Virus record (IMG/VR): IMGVR_UViG_3300035698_014711
Span: 1 to 64,000 of that record
Length of the DNA: 64,000 nt
Direction: 5' to 3' (one strand)
From: a virus
Part shown: positions 41,781 through 47,593 of the stretch, piece by piece
Layout: every line of letters starts with the position of its first letter
Numbering within the stretch: the first letter of the stretch is position 1
Notes under the pieces: model-generated
Database searches by the model: none
What the model was told of the DNA's origin: nothing
Seen by the model: the letters and a program-made list of their open reading frames with translations, nothing else
Position numbers and translations under genes: made by a program

Positions 41781-42059
41781 TTATTCAGGCAGTACCACGC
41801 AGGACAAACCTACAGGACCGGCGTCACCAAAGGCCATCACACAGAAAACATTGTCTGCAGTGGCAGCAGGGAATTCATAGACACGAACATCCCTGCCAAG
41901 TGCCTCAACTCGATAGCCTGTGCTTTCCTGTGTAGGAAGATCACCAACATCAGTTGAGAACCAACCCGCTCCTGCGGCACCAGACATTGAACTAACAGTT
42001 ATTAGAACAACACCAGCGGCAATAGCTAACAAACCTGATGGCTTAACAAAATTCAACAT
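41781..42059 (-). CDS. Small membrane-anchored or secreted protein (92 aa)
   Basis: MLNFVKPSGLLAIAAGVVLI followed by small residues (SGAAGAGWF) looks like a signal peptide or single membrane anchor. The exported part has two cysteines (FCVMAF and LSCVVL). Ribosome site GGAGTGA. Unknown function. Confidence 0.6.
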   Translation of the reverse strand: MLNFVKPSGLLAIAAGVVLITVSSMSGAAGAGWFSTDVGDLPTQESTGYRVEALGRDVRVYEFPAATADNVFCVMAFGDAGPVGLSCVVLPE

Positions 42060-42084
42060 AGATTCACTCCGTTTAATTTAGATA

Positions 42085-42171
42085 TGGAGGACAGGGTGGG
42101 ATTCGAACCCACGATGGATGTTACTCAACGAATTAAAAGCCCGCTCCTTCGGCCGCTCAGGTCACCTGTCC
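42085..42171 (-). tRNA. Type II tRNA reading TTT (Lys) by position
   Basis: Acceptor GGACAGG/CCTGTCC, discriminator T, CCA encoded. Anticodon loop CTTTTAA in GCGGG/TTCGT gives TTT. The D-arm (CTGAGCGGCCGAAGG) and long variable arm are of the Ser/Leu kind, and TAA (Leu) is present two bases over. Confidence 0.65.
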
Positions 42172-42233
42172 ATATGATGTTGGCAATGTTCCGCAGAACT
42201 TCTTAGCTACTCTCCGCTCGTAGCACCATTAGT

Positions 42234-42365
42234 CTAGTTAATTTCTTTTTCTTTTTCTTGTAGCATTGCTTTTAAAATAGCAATCAGGAAAGCCTGGCCT
42301 GCACTTTCAGATTTACCTTCGGCATAAGTAGTGCCGGGTCCGCCGGAGAAAGCATTGGTGAGCAG
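42234..42365 (-). other. Open frame without good start, 43 aa
   Basis: The frame reads GGPGTTYAEGKSESAGQAFL then IAILKAMLQEKEKEIN and stops at 42234. No ATG, GTG or TTG with a ribosome site is present; CTG at 42365 is possible. A GGTGAGC...GCTCACC hairpin overlaps its start. It may be the remnant of a gene. Confidence 0.3.
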
Positions 42366-42389
42366 ATCTAGGTTTGCTCACCTTATAGT

Positions 42390-42613
42390 TTAGAAAGTAT
42401 ATTTTACTTCAAGACCTGCCTGTGTGTTGTCTGAAGCTGTATCAAAGGACCGTCGGAGGTAGGAATGACTGTCACTTTATTTATGACCGCCACATCAAGT
42501 CCGAGTTCAACATACCCGCCTGCTCTTGCAAACTGATTGCTTGCATTGAAGCTATAACCTGCTTCAGAGAAGGCAGTTACTTCACCAGAGAAGGCATAAG
42601 CATGGTTAGGCAA
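42390..42613 (-). pseudogene. Frameshifted C-terminal fragment of an outer-membrane beta-barrel protein
   Basis: One frame reads AFSEAGYSFNASNQFARAGG and YVELGLDVAVINKVTVIP. Another then continues SFDTASDNTQAGLEVKYTF and stops. Alternating aromatic strands and the terminal Phe are hallmarks of outer-membrane barrels. The frame changes near 42445-42455, and the 5' end is lost against tRNA-Met, so it is probably a remnant of a captured bacterial gene. Confidence 0.5.
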
Positions 42614-42614
42614 T

Positions 42615-42686
42615 TGGTAGTGTCACCGGGTATCGAACCCAGCCTATTCAGATATGAACCAAACGTCTGAACCTATCAGTGACACC
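42615..42686 (-). tRNA. tRNA-Met(CAT), copy 1
   Basis: Acceptor GGTGTCA/TGACACT, discriminator A, CCA encoded; anticodon loop TTCATAT. Could be elongator Met or Ile2 with a modified C. Confidence 0.8.
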
Positions 42687-42695
42687 ATATTAACT

Positions 42696-42766
42696 TGGAA
42701 CCCCCGGGGAGAATCGAACTCCCCGTCATCGGCTTCGAAAGCCTAGGCCGTCCCAGCGGCGGAGGT
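42696..42766 (-). tRNA. tRNA-Arg(TCG)
   Basis: Acceptor ACCTCCG/CGGGGGT, discriminator T, CCA encoded; anticodon loop TTTCGAA in TAGGC/GCCGA. Confidence 0.85.
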
Positions 42767-42772
42767 ATAAAT

Positions 42773-42854
42773 TGGCACAGATCTGAGGAATCGAACCCCT
42801 TGTCAGATGGTTTGGAAGCATCCGTCTACCCAGTAGACATTAGACTAGACCTAT
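42773..42854 (-). tRNA. tRNA-Trp(CCA) with 7-nt insertion
   Basis: Acceptor ATAGGTC/GATCTGT, discriminator G, CCA encoded; D-stem GTCT/AGAC; anticodon loop TTCCAAA. Nine bases (TAGTCTAAT) instead of two lie between acceptor and D-stem, apparently from duplication of TAGTCTA. Confidence 0.65.
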
Positions 42855-42859
42855 ATTGT

Positions 42860-42947
42860 CTATAATATTTGTAGTTTTGTAGATGGTATAGAACATGGTT
42901 TGTACTCATAGTTTTATTGTCACTACTATTTATACAAACCATGCTCT
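42860..42947 (-). repeat. 15-bp inverted-repeat element A after CCA-less tRNA-Ala
   Basis: Minus strand: AGAGCATGGTTTGTA (42947-42933) pairs with TACAAACCATGTTCT (42904-42890). The 28-nt loop contains an inner ATAGT/ACTAT stem; CTACAAAACTAC follows. It starts 5 nt after the last base of tRNA-Ala. Element B at 44760 shares everything except the 15-bp stem sequence. Confidence 0.8.
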
Positions 42948-42952
42948 CTAAG

Positions 42953-43024
42953 TGGACCGCCGGGGAATCGAACCCCGTGACAGCAATCTTGCAAGGATCG
43001 CCCGCTACCCCATAGACGCAGCCC
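42953..43024 (-). tRNA. tRNA-Ala(TGC), CCA not encoded
   Basis: Acceptor GGGCTGC/GCGGTCC, discriminator A; the genome continues CTTAG, not CCA. Anticodon loop CTTGCAA. Element A follows directly. Confidence 0.82.
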
Positions 43025-43032
43025 ATATTCTT

Positions 43033-43109
43033 TGGTACCCAAGGAGGGACTCGAACCCTCAAGACCTTCCGTTTGGGGAAGTATGCTATTCCTCTTACGT
43101 TGCCTGGGC
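43033..43109 (-). tRNA. tRNA-like gene with 6-nt anticodon loop
   Basis: Acceptor GCCCAGG/CTTGGGT, discriminator A, CCA encoded, T-arm GAGGG/CCCTC. The anticodon stem CTTCC/GGAAG encloses only CCAAAC, so no anticodon can be assigned. It is a paralogue of tRNA-Leu(TAG) at 44460, sharing D-arm and T-arm sequence. Confidence 0.5.
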
Positions 43110-43254
43110 ATATTATTGCTACCTACTCCATAGCTTTCCGATACTCTCTCCTTACGAGTATGACCTCGGAACACGGTGCTCGCGCAGACCTAAGAAGTTA
43201 CCTTCTTCTCATATTTAAAGACCCTCAGGCTGAAACAGGGTCGTAGAAAACTTC
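43110..43254 (-). other. Spacer with three hairpins
   Basis: No gene is visible. It holds ATACTC/GAGTAT around TCTCCTTAC (about 43153-43172), the palindrome AAGAAG-TTAC-CTTCTT (about 43192-43207), and GACCCT/AGGGTC (about 43220-43242), the last directly downstream of the tRNA at 43255 and possibly a processing or termination signal. Confidence 0.4.
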
Positions 43255-43329
43255 TGGTGTTGTGCCGGGGAATCGAACCACCGTTGGACCGACCTATACG
43301 GCCGCGCATTAACATTATGCTAGCACAAC
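43255..43329 (-). tRNA. tRNA, anticodon unclear (TAT?)
   Basis: Acceptor GTTGTGC/GCACAAC, discriminator A, CCA encoded, D-stem GCAT/ATGC. The best anticodon stem CGGCC/GGTCG leaves only GTATA; opening one pair gives loop CGTATAG, reading TAT, with G instead of U at position 33. Isotype not assigned. Confidence 0.55.
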
Positions 43330-43333
43330 ATAT

Positions 43334-43423
43334 TGGCGGATGGAGAGGGAGTCGAACCCTCACGGCGCTTAAAGCCCTAACTGCTTTCAAAACAGCGGCC
43401 ACCCCCAATTGGCTTGCCCATCC
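43334..43423 (-). tRNA. tRNA-Ser(TGA)
   Basis: Acceptor GGATGGG/TCCATCC, discriminator G (Ser identity), CCA encoded, long variable arm, anticodon loop TTTGAAA. Confidence 0.88.
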
Positions 43424-43434
43424 GTATCTTATAA

Positions 43435-43836
43435 TCAATCGAAGTATGTTGGATCATCATGAGGATTACGCTTTTTTGGAGCTCTAGTTGTCTTCTTCTT
43501 TTTCCTCAGTTCATCTGATATTTCATAGTCTATACCAATACCATCATATTCGTCTTCTTCAGCAAAGTTATATGAAATTGCAATGACACCTCTAATACTA
43601 GGAGTCTCAAAAGATTCGTAATCGCCGTTTTTCTTATATGTCCACTTGGAATCACTTTTAAGAGTGGCAATTAATTTCTTAAGCTTCTTACGGTCGGCTT
43701 CATATACATCCGTGAAATTCTTGTCTGCTTTTTCAGTTGTCCCGCCAGTTATTTTCACGGCCATTTTAATAACAGTAGCTAAATCTTCTGTATTAGCTTC
43801 ATTAAGAGAATGCATCAATTCTTTAAAGGTTTTCAT
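43435..43836 (-). CDS. Hypothetical protein (133 aa)
   Basis: The ATG at 43836 has AGGATAT upstream and the late box at 43863-43870. Sequence MKTFKELMHSLNEANTEDLA, then a lysine-rich middle and a basic end (KKKKTTRAPKKRNP). Phage proteins starting MKTFKEL..LNEA are common structural or unknown late products; function not known. Confidence 0.6.
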   Translation of the reverse strand: MKTFKELMHSLNEANTEDLATVIKMAVKITGGTTEKADKNFTDVYEADRKKLKKLIATLKSDSKWTYKKNGDYESFETPSIRGVIAISYNFAEEDEYDGIGIDYEISDELRKKKKTTRAPKKRNPHDDPTYFD

Positions 43837-43862
43837 ACGATATCCTATTCTATGATTTAAAG

Positions 43863-43870
43863 TATTTATA
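43863..43870 (-). promoter_or_regulatory. Late promoter box for the 133-aa gene
   Basis: TATAAATA on the minus strand, 27 nt upstream of the ATG at 43836. Confidence 0.7.
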
Positions 43871-43890
43871 CATTCATACATTCAAAGAAT

Positions 43891-43971
43891 TGGTACTAGG
43901 TGGTAGGTGGTAGAATTGAACTACGCATCAACATCCTTCACAGGGATGAGACCTCACCAGAGGAACCTAGC
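43891..43971 (-). tRNA. tRNA-His(GTG) with 7-nt duplication near 3' end
   Basis: Acceptor GCTAGGT/ACCTAGT, D-stem CCTC/GAGG, anticodon loop CTGTGAA in CATCC/GGATG, CCA encoded. Between the T-stem and the 3' acceptor strand lies an extra ACCTACC, a near copy of ACCTAGT. Confidence 0.65.
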
Positions 43972-44001
43972 ATGATAAACTTGTGGGTCTTATACATTCG
44001 G

Positions 44002-44127
44002 TTAACCCTTCAGCTGATTGAGTTTCAACACCAGCGAGTAAAGCGCGTTGCGAACATCACGCGGCATGGTAGAAATTGGACCGATACAATGTCCTAAGCG
44101 TCTTTCGATAATCTGTCGGGCAGTCAT
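44002..44127 (-). CDS. Small hypothetical protein (41 aa)
   Basis: MTARQIIERRLGHCIGPIST, then RDVRNALYSLVLKLNQL. Its ATG overlaps the upstream stop as ATGA, which supports coupled translation. No family known. Confidence 0.5.
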   Translation of the reverse strand: MTARQIIERRLGHCIGPISTMPRDVRNALYSLVLKLNQLKG

Positions 44128-44381
44128 TCGCAGGCCCCCATAAGCATTTCATCTGATGGGCCATTAATGTAATTTTGTGTTTCCAGTAAATCACCGGCAG
44201 TACCAAAGTAAAGCATTAATGAATTGTCATGGTATTCATCAAATGCTGGGCCACCTACGAGGTTAGGGCCACTTTCAGCATTACCATTGTCATGATAATC
44301 TTCATTATAGGCAGTGTGCGTGAAGCCTGCTTCAATCAAGAAAGCGTGGGACGTGCTAAACGGTGTTCTATTATCAGACAT
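44124..44381 (-). CDS. Small hypothetical protein (85 aa)
   Basis: Acidic protein with HTAYNEDYHDNGNAESGPNL and AFDEYHDNSLMLYFGTAGDL. Promoter at 44413-44441. Not recognised. Confidence 0.55.
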   Translation of the reverse strand: MSDNRTPFSTSHAFLIEAGFTHTAYNEDYHDNGNAESGPNLVGGPAFDEYHDNSLMLYFGTAGDLLETQNYINGPSDEMLMGACE

Positions 44382-44412
44382 TTGGTTAATCCTTTGGTTT
44401 GGTTATAAGTTA

Positions 44413-44441
44413 ACCATAACATAACCAGAGACATATGTAAA
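44413..44441 (-). promoter_or_regulatory. Early-type promoter for 85-aa gene
   Basis: TTTACA, 17 bp, TATGGT on the minus strand. Confidence 0.65.
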
Positions 44442-44459
44442 CAACTAAATGATATATTT

Positions 44460-44537
44460 TGGTACCCAAGGAGGGACTCGAACCCTCAGACCTCACCTTC
44501 TAAGGGTGATATGCTATTCCACTTACATCGCAGGGGC
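44460..44537 (-). tRNA. tRNA-Leu(TAG), short variable loop
   Basis: Anticodon loop CTTAGAA in TCACC/GGTGA reads TAG (CUA codons). The acceptor GCCCCTG/CTTGGGT has two mismatches, and the variable loop is short, unlike normal tRNA-Leu. It is a paralogue of the tRNA at 43033. Confidence 0.6.
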
Positions 44538-44547
44538 ATGATAAACT

Positions 44548-44623
44548 TGGTACCTGAGGAGGGAATTGAACTCTCTCATAAACACTAATCAGGTGCTCGT
44601 CTTTCCATTAGACAGTCTCAGGC
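44548..44623 (-). tRNA. tRNA-Ile(GAT)
   Basis: Acceptor GCCTGAG/CTCAGGT, discriminator A, CCA encoded; D-stem GTCT/AGAC; anticodon loop CTGATTA. Confidence 0.88.
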
Positions 44624-44627
44624 ATAT

Positions 44628-44702
44628 TGGTAGCGGGGTCAGGAATTTAACCTGAAGGAAGACGTGGTAATGAGCCAGTCTTGAGAAACATCTCTCCCCG
44701 CA
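44628..44702 (-). tRNA. tRNA-Met(CAT), copy 2
   Basis: Acceptor GCGGGG/CCCCGC, D-stem GAGA/TCTC, anticodon loop CTCATTA. The T-loop is TTAAATT instead of TTCRANT. Initiator, elongator or Ile2 identity cannot be decided. Confidence 0.7.
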
Positions 44703-44759
44703 CAAACTTTATAAGGTTCTTCCAGGGTGCCAGCCCTATGTAAATCATACCATTGATTA

Positions 44760-44842
44760 TATTAGTAGTTTTGTAAATTGTGTAGTGCAAGAGAAGTACC
44801 TATAGTTTTACCATATAGTACTATCTATACTTCTCTTGCACT
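44760..44842 (-). repeat. 15-bp inverted-repeat element B after CCA-less tRNA-Glu
   Basis: Minus strand: AGTGCAAGAGAAGTA (44842-44828) pairs perfectly with TACTTCTCTTGCACT (44798-44784). The 29-nt loop holds the same inner ATAGT/ACTAT stem as element A, and TTTACAAAACTAC follows. It begins 5 nt after the last base of tRNA-Glu. Confidence 0.82.
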
Positions 44843-44847
44843 CTATT

Positions 44848-44918
44848 AAAGCATACGGGATTCGAACCCGTGTTCACCGGGTGAAAACCGGCGCGTCCTT
44901 TCCAATAGACGAATGCTT
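44848..44918 (-). tRNA. tRNA-Glu(TTC), CCA not encoded
   Basis: Acceptor AAGCAT/ATGCTT; anticodon loop TTTTCAC in GCCGG/CCGGT; T-arm ACGGG/CCCGT. After the discriminator the genome reads AATAG and then element B. Confidence 0.82.
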
Positions 44919-44934
44919 CATAATGATGAAATTT

Positions 44935-44963
44935 ATTATAACATAATCTAATGCCTATGTAAA
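44935..44963 (-). promoter_or_regulatory. Early-type promoter inside tRNA array
   Basis: TTTACA, 17 bp, TATAAT on the minus strand, upstream of tRNA-Glu. Confidence 0.8.
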
Positions 44964-44972
44964 CAAAAGATT

Positions 44973-45067
44973 TGGTAGGCGCGGTGGGCATCGAACCCAC
45001 GGTGTGATCATTAATCTGTAGCAGATTTTAAGTCTGCCGCGTTTCAGCCAAACTTCGCCACGCGCCC
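44973..45067 (-). tRNA. tRNA-Leu(TAA)
   Basis: Acceptor GGGCGCG/CGCGCCT, discriminator A, CCA encoded, long variable arm, anticodon loop CTTAAAA in GCAGA/TCTGC. Confidence 0.92.
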
Positions 45068-45075
45068 GTTGTAAT

Positions 45076-45149
45076 TGGTGCTCCCGGAAGGAATCGAACC
45101 TTCGTGCGTCGGCTTAGAAGACCTTGCTTGGTAAACCACCAGCGGGAGC
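45076..45149 (-). tRNA. tRNA-Arg(TCT)
   Basis: Acceptor GCTCCCG/CGGGAGC, discriminator A, CCA encoded; D-stem region GGTGG; anticodon loop CTTCTAA with only three good stem pairs. Confidence 0.8.
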
Positions 45150-45156
45150 AATTAGT

Positions 45157-45232
45157 TGGTGCTGCCCCACAGAATTGAACTGTGGTTTTCGGCTCTTCAG
45201 ACCGACGTGAGCACCAGCCTCACCAGAGCAGC
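45157..45232 (-). tRNA. tRNA-Phe(GAA)
   Basis: Acceptor GCTGCTC/GGGCAGC, discriminator A, CCA encoded; anticodon loop CTGAAGA in TCGGT/GCCGA. Confidence 0.88.
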
Positions 45233-45238
45233 ATATTT

Positions 45239-45314
45239 TGGTCACTGTGGTAGGTCTCGAACCTACGATCTCCTAGTTCCAAACCAGGCGACTTACCTAC
45301 TAGCCTACACAGAG
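45239..45314 (-). tRNA. tRNA-Pro(TGG)
   Basis: Acceptor CTCTGTG/CACAGTG with one mismatch, CCA encoded; anticodon loop TTTGGAA in CCTGG/CTAGG. Confidence 0.85.
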
Positions 45315-45321
45315 ATAATCT

Positions 45322-45406
45322 TGGTGGGAGAGTGAGAAGTTGAATCTCTCGCTTTTACACTCAGGGTTTACAGTCCGTCTGTGGATACCCTCCACTGAAC
45401 CCTCCC
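45322..45406 (-). tRNA. tRNA-Tyr(GTA)
   Basis: Acceptor GGGAGGG/CTCTCCC, discriminator A, CCA encoded; type II variable arm; anticodon loop CTGTAAA. The T-loop is ATTCAAC-like. Confidence 0.82.
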
Positions 45407-45420
45407 AGGTTCTTAGTTAT

Positions 45421-45494
45421 TGGCGGCCCTGTGGGTAATCGAAACCCAATCTTCTCGCAGACAACGAGTAATAATACCTTTATACGACAGGGCC
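45421..45494 (-). tRNA. tRNA-Asp(GTC)
   Basis: Acceptor GGCCCTG/CAGGGCC, discriminator G (Asp identity), CCA encoded; anticodon loop TTGTCTG in ACTCG/CGAGA. Confidence 0.88.
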
Positions 45495-45546
45495 AAATGT
45501 CAGCCGGGAAATTCTTTATTGCCGCCGGATCGGTCAAATTGCAATT

Positions 45547-45617
45547 TGGAGCGGGTAGAGGGAATCGAACCCTCTCCTTGAGTGTGGCACACTTGTTGGC
45601 TCCATAGCCTTACCCGC
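45547..45617 (-). tRNA. tRNA-Gly(GCC)
   Basis: Acceptor GCGGGTA/TACCCGC, discriminator T, CCA encoded; D-stem GGCT/AGCC; anticodon loop GTGCCAC. Confidence 0.9.
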
Positions 45618-45630
45618 ATTTAAACTACAT

Positions 45631-45722
45631 TGCTCTCCACCTTGGAATCGAACCAAGCATCGGATCTCTCACGTCAACTGATTAACAGTCAGCTCGCCCA
45701 CCTTGAGCGCTGTAGAGAGCAA
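45631..45722 (-). tRNA. tRNA-Asn(GTT) with long variable region
   Basis: Acceptor TTGCTCTC/GAGAGCAA, anticodon loop CTGTTAA in CTGA/TCAG, T-arm CTTGG/CCAAG. CCA is not encoded. About 19 nt lie between the anticodon and T arms, far longer than normal for Asn. Confidence 0.7.
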
Positions 45723-45901
45723 TATAGTTTATTGTATTACCATTAGTCTTCCACGGGCATTACAGCCGGTGTTCCTGTCCTCTCAACGGATATCCTCACG
45801 GGCCGAAGTAGAGTTAGAAGGGTCACTCCCGAGGTGGTTAGTCCTCATTATGACGAGCTGATGTGGAACTTATTGTTCCGACCCTGTGTTTCCTTAATTA
45901 T
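45723..45901 (-). other. Leader of the tRNA operon, no clear gene
   Basis: Between the promoter at 45902-45930 and tRNA-Asn. A GGAAC-AATAA-GTTCC hairpin lies near its start. A 21-codon frame (MRTNHLGSDPSNSTSAREDI) has no ribosome site. I see no convincing gene. Confidence 0.4.
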
Positions 45902-45930
45902 TGTATAACATAACCTTTTGTCACTGTAAA
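45902..45930 (-). promoter_or_regulatory. Early-type promoter for the tRNA array
   Basis: TTTACA, 17 bp, TATACA on the minus strand, just after the NAD-operon terminator. Confidence 0.78.
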
Positions 45931-45944
45931 CCACTAAATGCAAA

Positions 45945-45973
45945 AACCTCAGTCTTTTTAGAAGACTGAGGTT
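45945..45973 (-). terminator. Rho-independent terminator downstream of the NAD operon
   Basis: On the minus strand AACCTCAGTCTT-CTAAA-type loop-AAGACTGAGGTT forms a 12-bp stem followed by TTTGC. It separates the NAMPT transcript from the tRNA promoter. Confidence 0.85.
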
Positions 45974-46000
45974 GCAAAATTACTTTATGTAAATTTGATC

Positions 46001-46087
46001 TCAGCAGCAGTATACCTCAATATCTCTCCCAAAGGAGAGGCGTGTCGGTAAGCCTGAATAATTTGATTTTTGCCAATGGGCTGTCAT
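46001..46087 (-). CDS. Small ORF behind a late promoter (28 aa)
   Basis: MTAHWQKSNYSGLPTRLSFG, then RDIEVYCC. AGGAAC precedes the ATG by 4-5 nt, and TATAAATA at 46133-46140 lies 46 nt upstream. The leader carries ATTCCCTGC/GCAGGGAAT pairing. The two terminal cysteines are unusual. Coding is plausible, not proven. Confidence 0.4.
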   Translation of the reverse strand: MTAHWQKSNYSGLPTRLSFGRDIEVYCC

Positions 46088-46132
46088 AATAGTTCCTGTT
46101 GGGAGGAATAATTCCCTGCCCTTTTATATACT

Positions 46133-46140
46133 TATTTATA
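46133..46140 (-). promoter_or_regulatory. Late promoter box downstream of NAMPT
   Basis: TATAAATA on the minus strand, followed by a second TATATAAAA. It would drive the 28-aa ORF and could read to the terminator at 45945. Confidence 0.6.
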
Positions 46141-46184
46141 CAACTAGAGCAGGGAATGTGTCTTTTTCTTATCTTTTTTGCAAC

Positions 46185-47564
46185 TTAAATTGCTGCATTT
46201 TTCCGAACTGTTGAGAAGGAAGTATCACGTAGAAGCTTTCCATCAAGAAAGACATCCTCAAGAAGATTTACTTCCCCAGCCTTGAGATCACTTTCACGGA
46301 ATGTTTCCTTACCATTGTAGGCGAGACGGCCTCTCTTGGAAGTTTTACCTCCGTGGATAGGATCTTTCCAAGTATCAATCCAAGCTTCGCCTTTATGAAT
46401 TGCAGAAGCTTTCATTGCATAGCCAAGAGTGTCTCGGCTTACATTCTGGAGAAGTCCTCCACCCATTCCGAAGGCAATATTCTCAGTTGAGATTCCTTGA
46501 ATTTCAAGATTATCAAGGATTTTTGGAAGTGATGTAGAATCAATGCCGTCACCTTGAATGACTCGAATATAAGGAGGAAGTACTTTATAGCCTTTTGAAT
46601 TGGTAGTATATCCGAACTCTTCCATTAGAATTTTAATGACTTCAATCGGAACAACGGTTGGAGAGCCTGAGTCTGGACGGATAACAAGAGTGCCGCCTGA
46701 GTTGATAATCATATCTTTAAACTCTCGGCCTACAATGTTCCTTGCCATATTGTAGATATCATAGGAATCAGACACCATGGCCAGGAGTTTTCCCTCACCA
46801 GAGAAAAGTGTCATCATATTTTTAAGAGCTTCTGCTTCGCCTTCACGGCCCCATGAAGTCACGGTGGAGTGTTCTGAGGCGGGAATAGAGAATCCTGCCA
46901 TATCTTCACCATAGTAGTGACGAGCTCCAAGAAGACCGGCAACTGTGTCGGTTCCCATAAAGTTCACAAGGTGAGCGGTTCCACCAAGCATTGCTTGTTC
47001 AAGACAAGTAGCACCACGAGCACCAAAGTCATGCAATTTGAAAGCAATCTGATCAGCAACTGGCACATCAGACGTAATTTCAAGTGCATTGGCGATGTGT
47101 AGCTTCATGTTTCTCGATACTGTTGCAACTGTTGACGGATACCACACAGCTCGAAGCAAGGCAGTTTCAATAAAGCTTGGCAACCAAGAGCAATTTTCAT
47201 CAGTATTGATAATCTGGACTTGCACATTTGAAGATTCCATAACAGTTCCTTCTGGAACAGCCTGGATTCTCAGGGGTAAATAGCCACTGTGTTCTAGCAA
47301 AATGTATTCCCAATCTTCCCGATAGAAAGGGAGACCGTGAGCTAGGATAATCATTTCCGCTTCATTGATATCAGCTTGGGTGAAAGGTTCTAGAAGATAT
47401 TCTTTAATGAACATCTGCAATCCAAAGAACACAGTCACCTTATCAGCCTTGCGAGCTTCAATATATGAGTTTACAAACTTGATGTCTGGAGCCCATTGCC
47501 GGGGTTGGCTATACTTATAGCTATCAGAATTGAGAATTAGATTGGCGATTAGATTATTTCTCAT
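46185..47564 (-). CDS. nadV: Nicotinamide phosphoribosyltransferase (NAMPT)
   Basis: A 459-aa enzyme that joins nicotinamide and PRPP to make NMN. Family motifs are clear: NSDSYKYSQPRQWAP at the start, KLHDFGARGATCLEQA near residue 173 (substrate Asp), GFSIPASEHSTVTSWGREGE near 225 with the catalytic His, LVIRPDSGSPTVV near 290 (phosphate and Asp contacts) and RVIQGDGID. Length is normal. It lies 29 nt after the NMNAT-Nudix gene, so both steps from nicotinamide to NAD are made together. Confidence 0.93.
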   Translation of the reverse strand: MRNNLIANLILNSDSYKYSQPRQWAPDIKFVNSYIEARKADKVTVFFGLQMFIKEYLLEPFTQADINEAEMIILAHGLPFYREDWEYILLEHSGYLPLRIQAVPEGTVMESSNVQVQIINTDENCSWLPSFIETALLRAVWYPSTVATVSRNMKLHIANALEITSDVPVADQIAFKLHDFGARGATCLEQAMLGGTAHLVNFMGTDTVAGLLGARHYYGEDMAGFSIPASEHSTVTSWGREGEAEALKNMMTLFSGEGKLLAMVSDSYDIYNMARNIVGREFKDMIINSGGTLVIRPDSGSPTVVPIEVIKILMEEFGYTTNSKGYKVLPPYIRVIQGDGIDSTSLPKILDNLEIQGISTENIAFGMGGGLLQNVSRDTLGYAMKASAIHKGEAWIDTWKDPIHGGKTSKRGRLAYNGKETFRESDLKAGEVNLLEDVFLDGKLLRDTSFSTVRKNAAI

Positions 47565-47593
47565 GTTACAAAACTTCCTTTTGTATCTTTAAC

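Noticed and set aside
42174-42236. A further tRNA after type II tRNA-Lys
   Set aside because: Only a GTTC/GAAC hairpin and D-arm-like bases are present; no acceptor or T-arm pairs.
42927-42934. TATAAATA in element A as a late promoter
   Set aside because: It lies in the conserved stem/loop junction; element B has TATAGATA at the same place, so it is better explained by the element.
36627-43487. Plus-strand ORFs across the tRNA array with sequences like GIEPW or RIEL
   Set aside because: They are read-through of the reverse complement of tRNA T-arms (GAATCGAACC), not genes.
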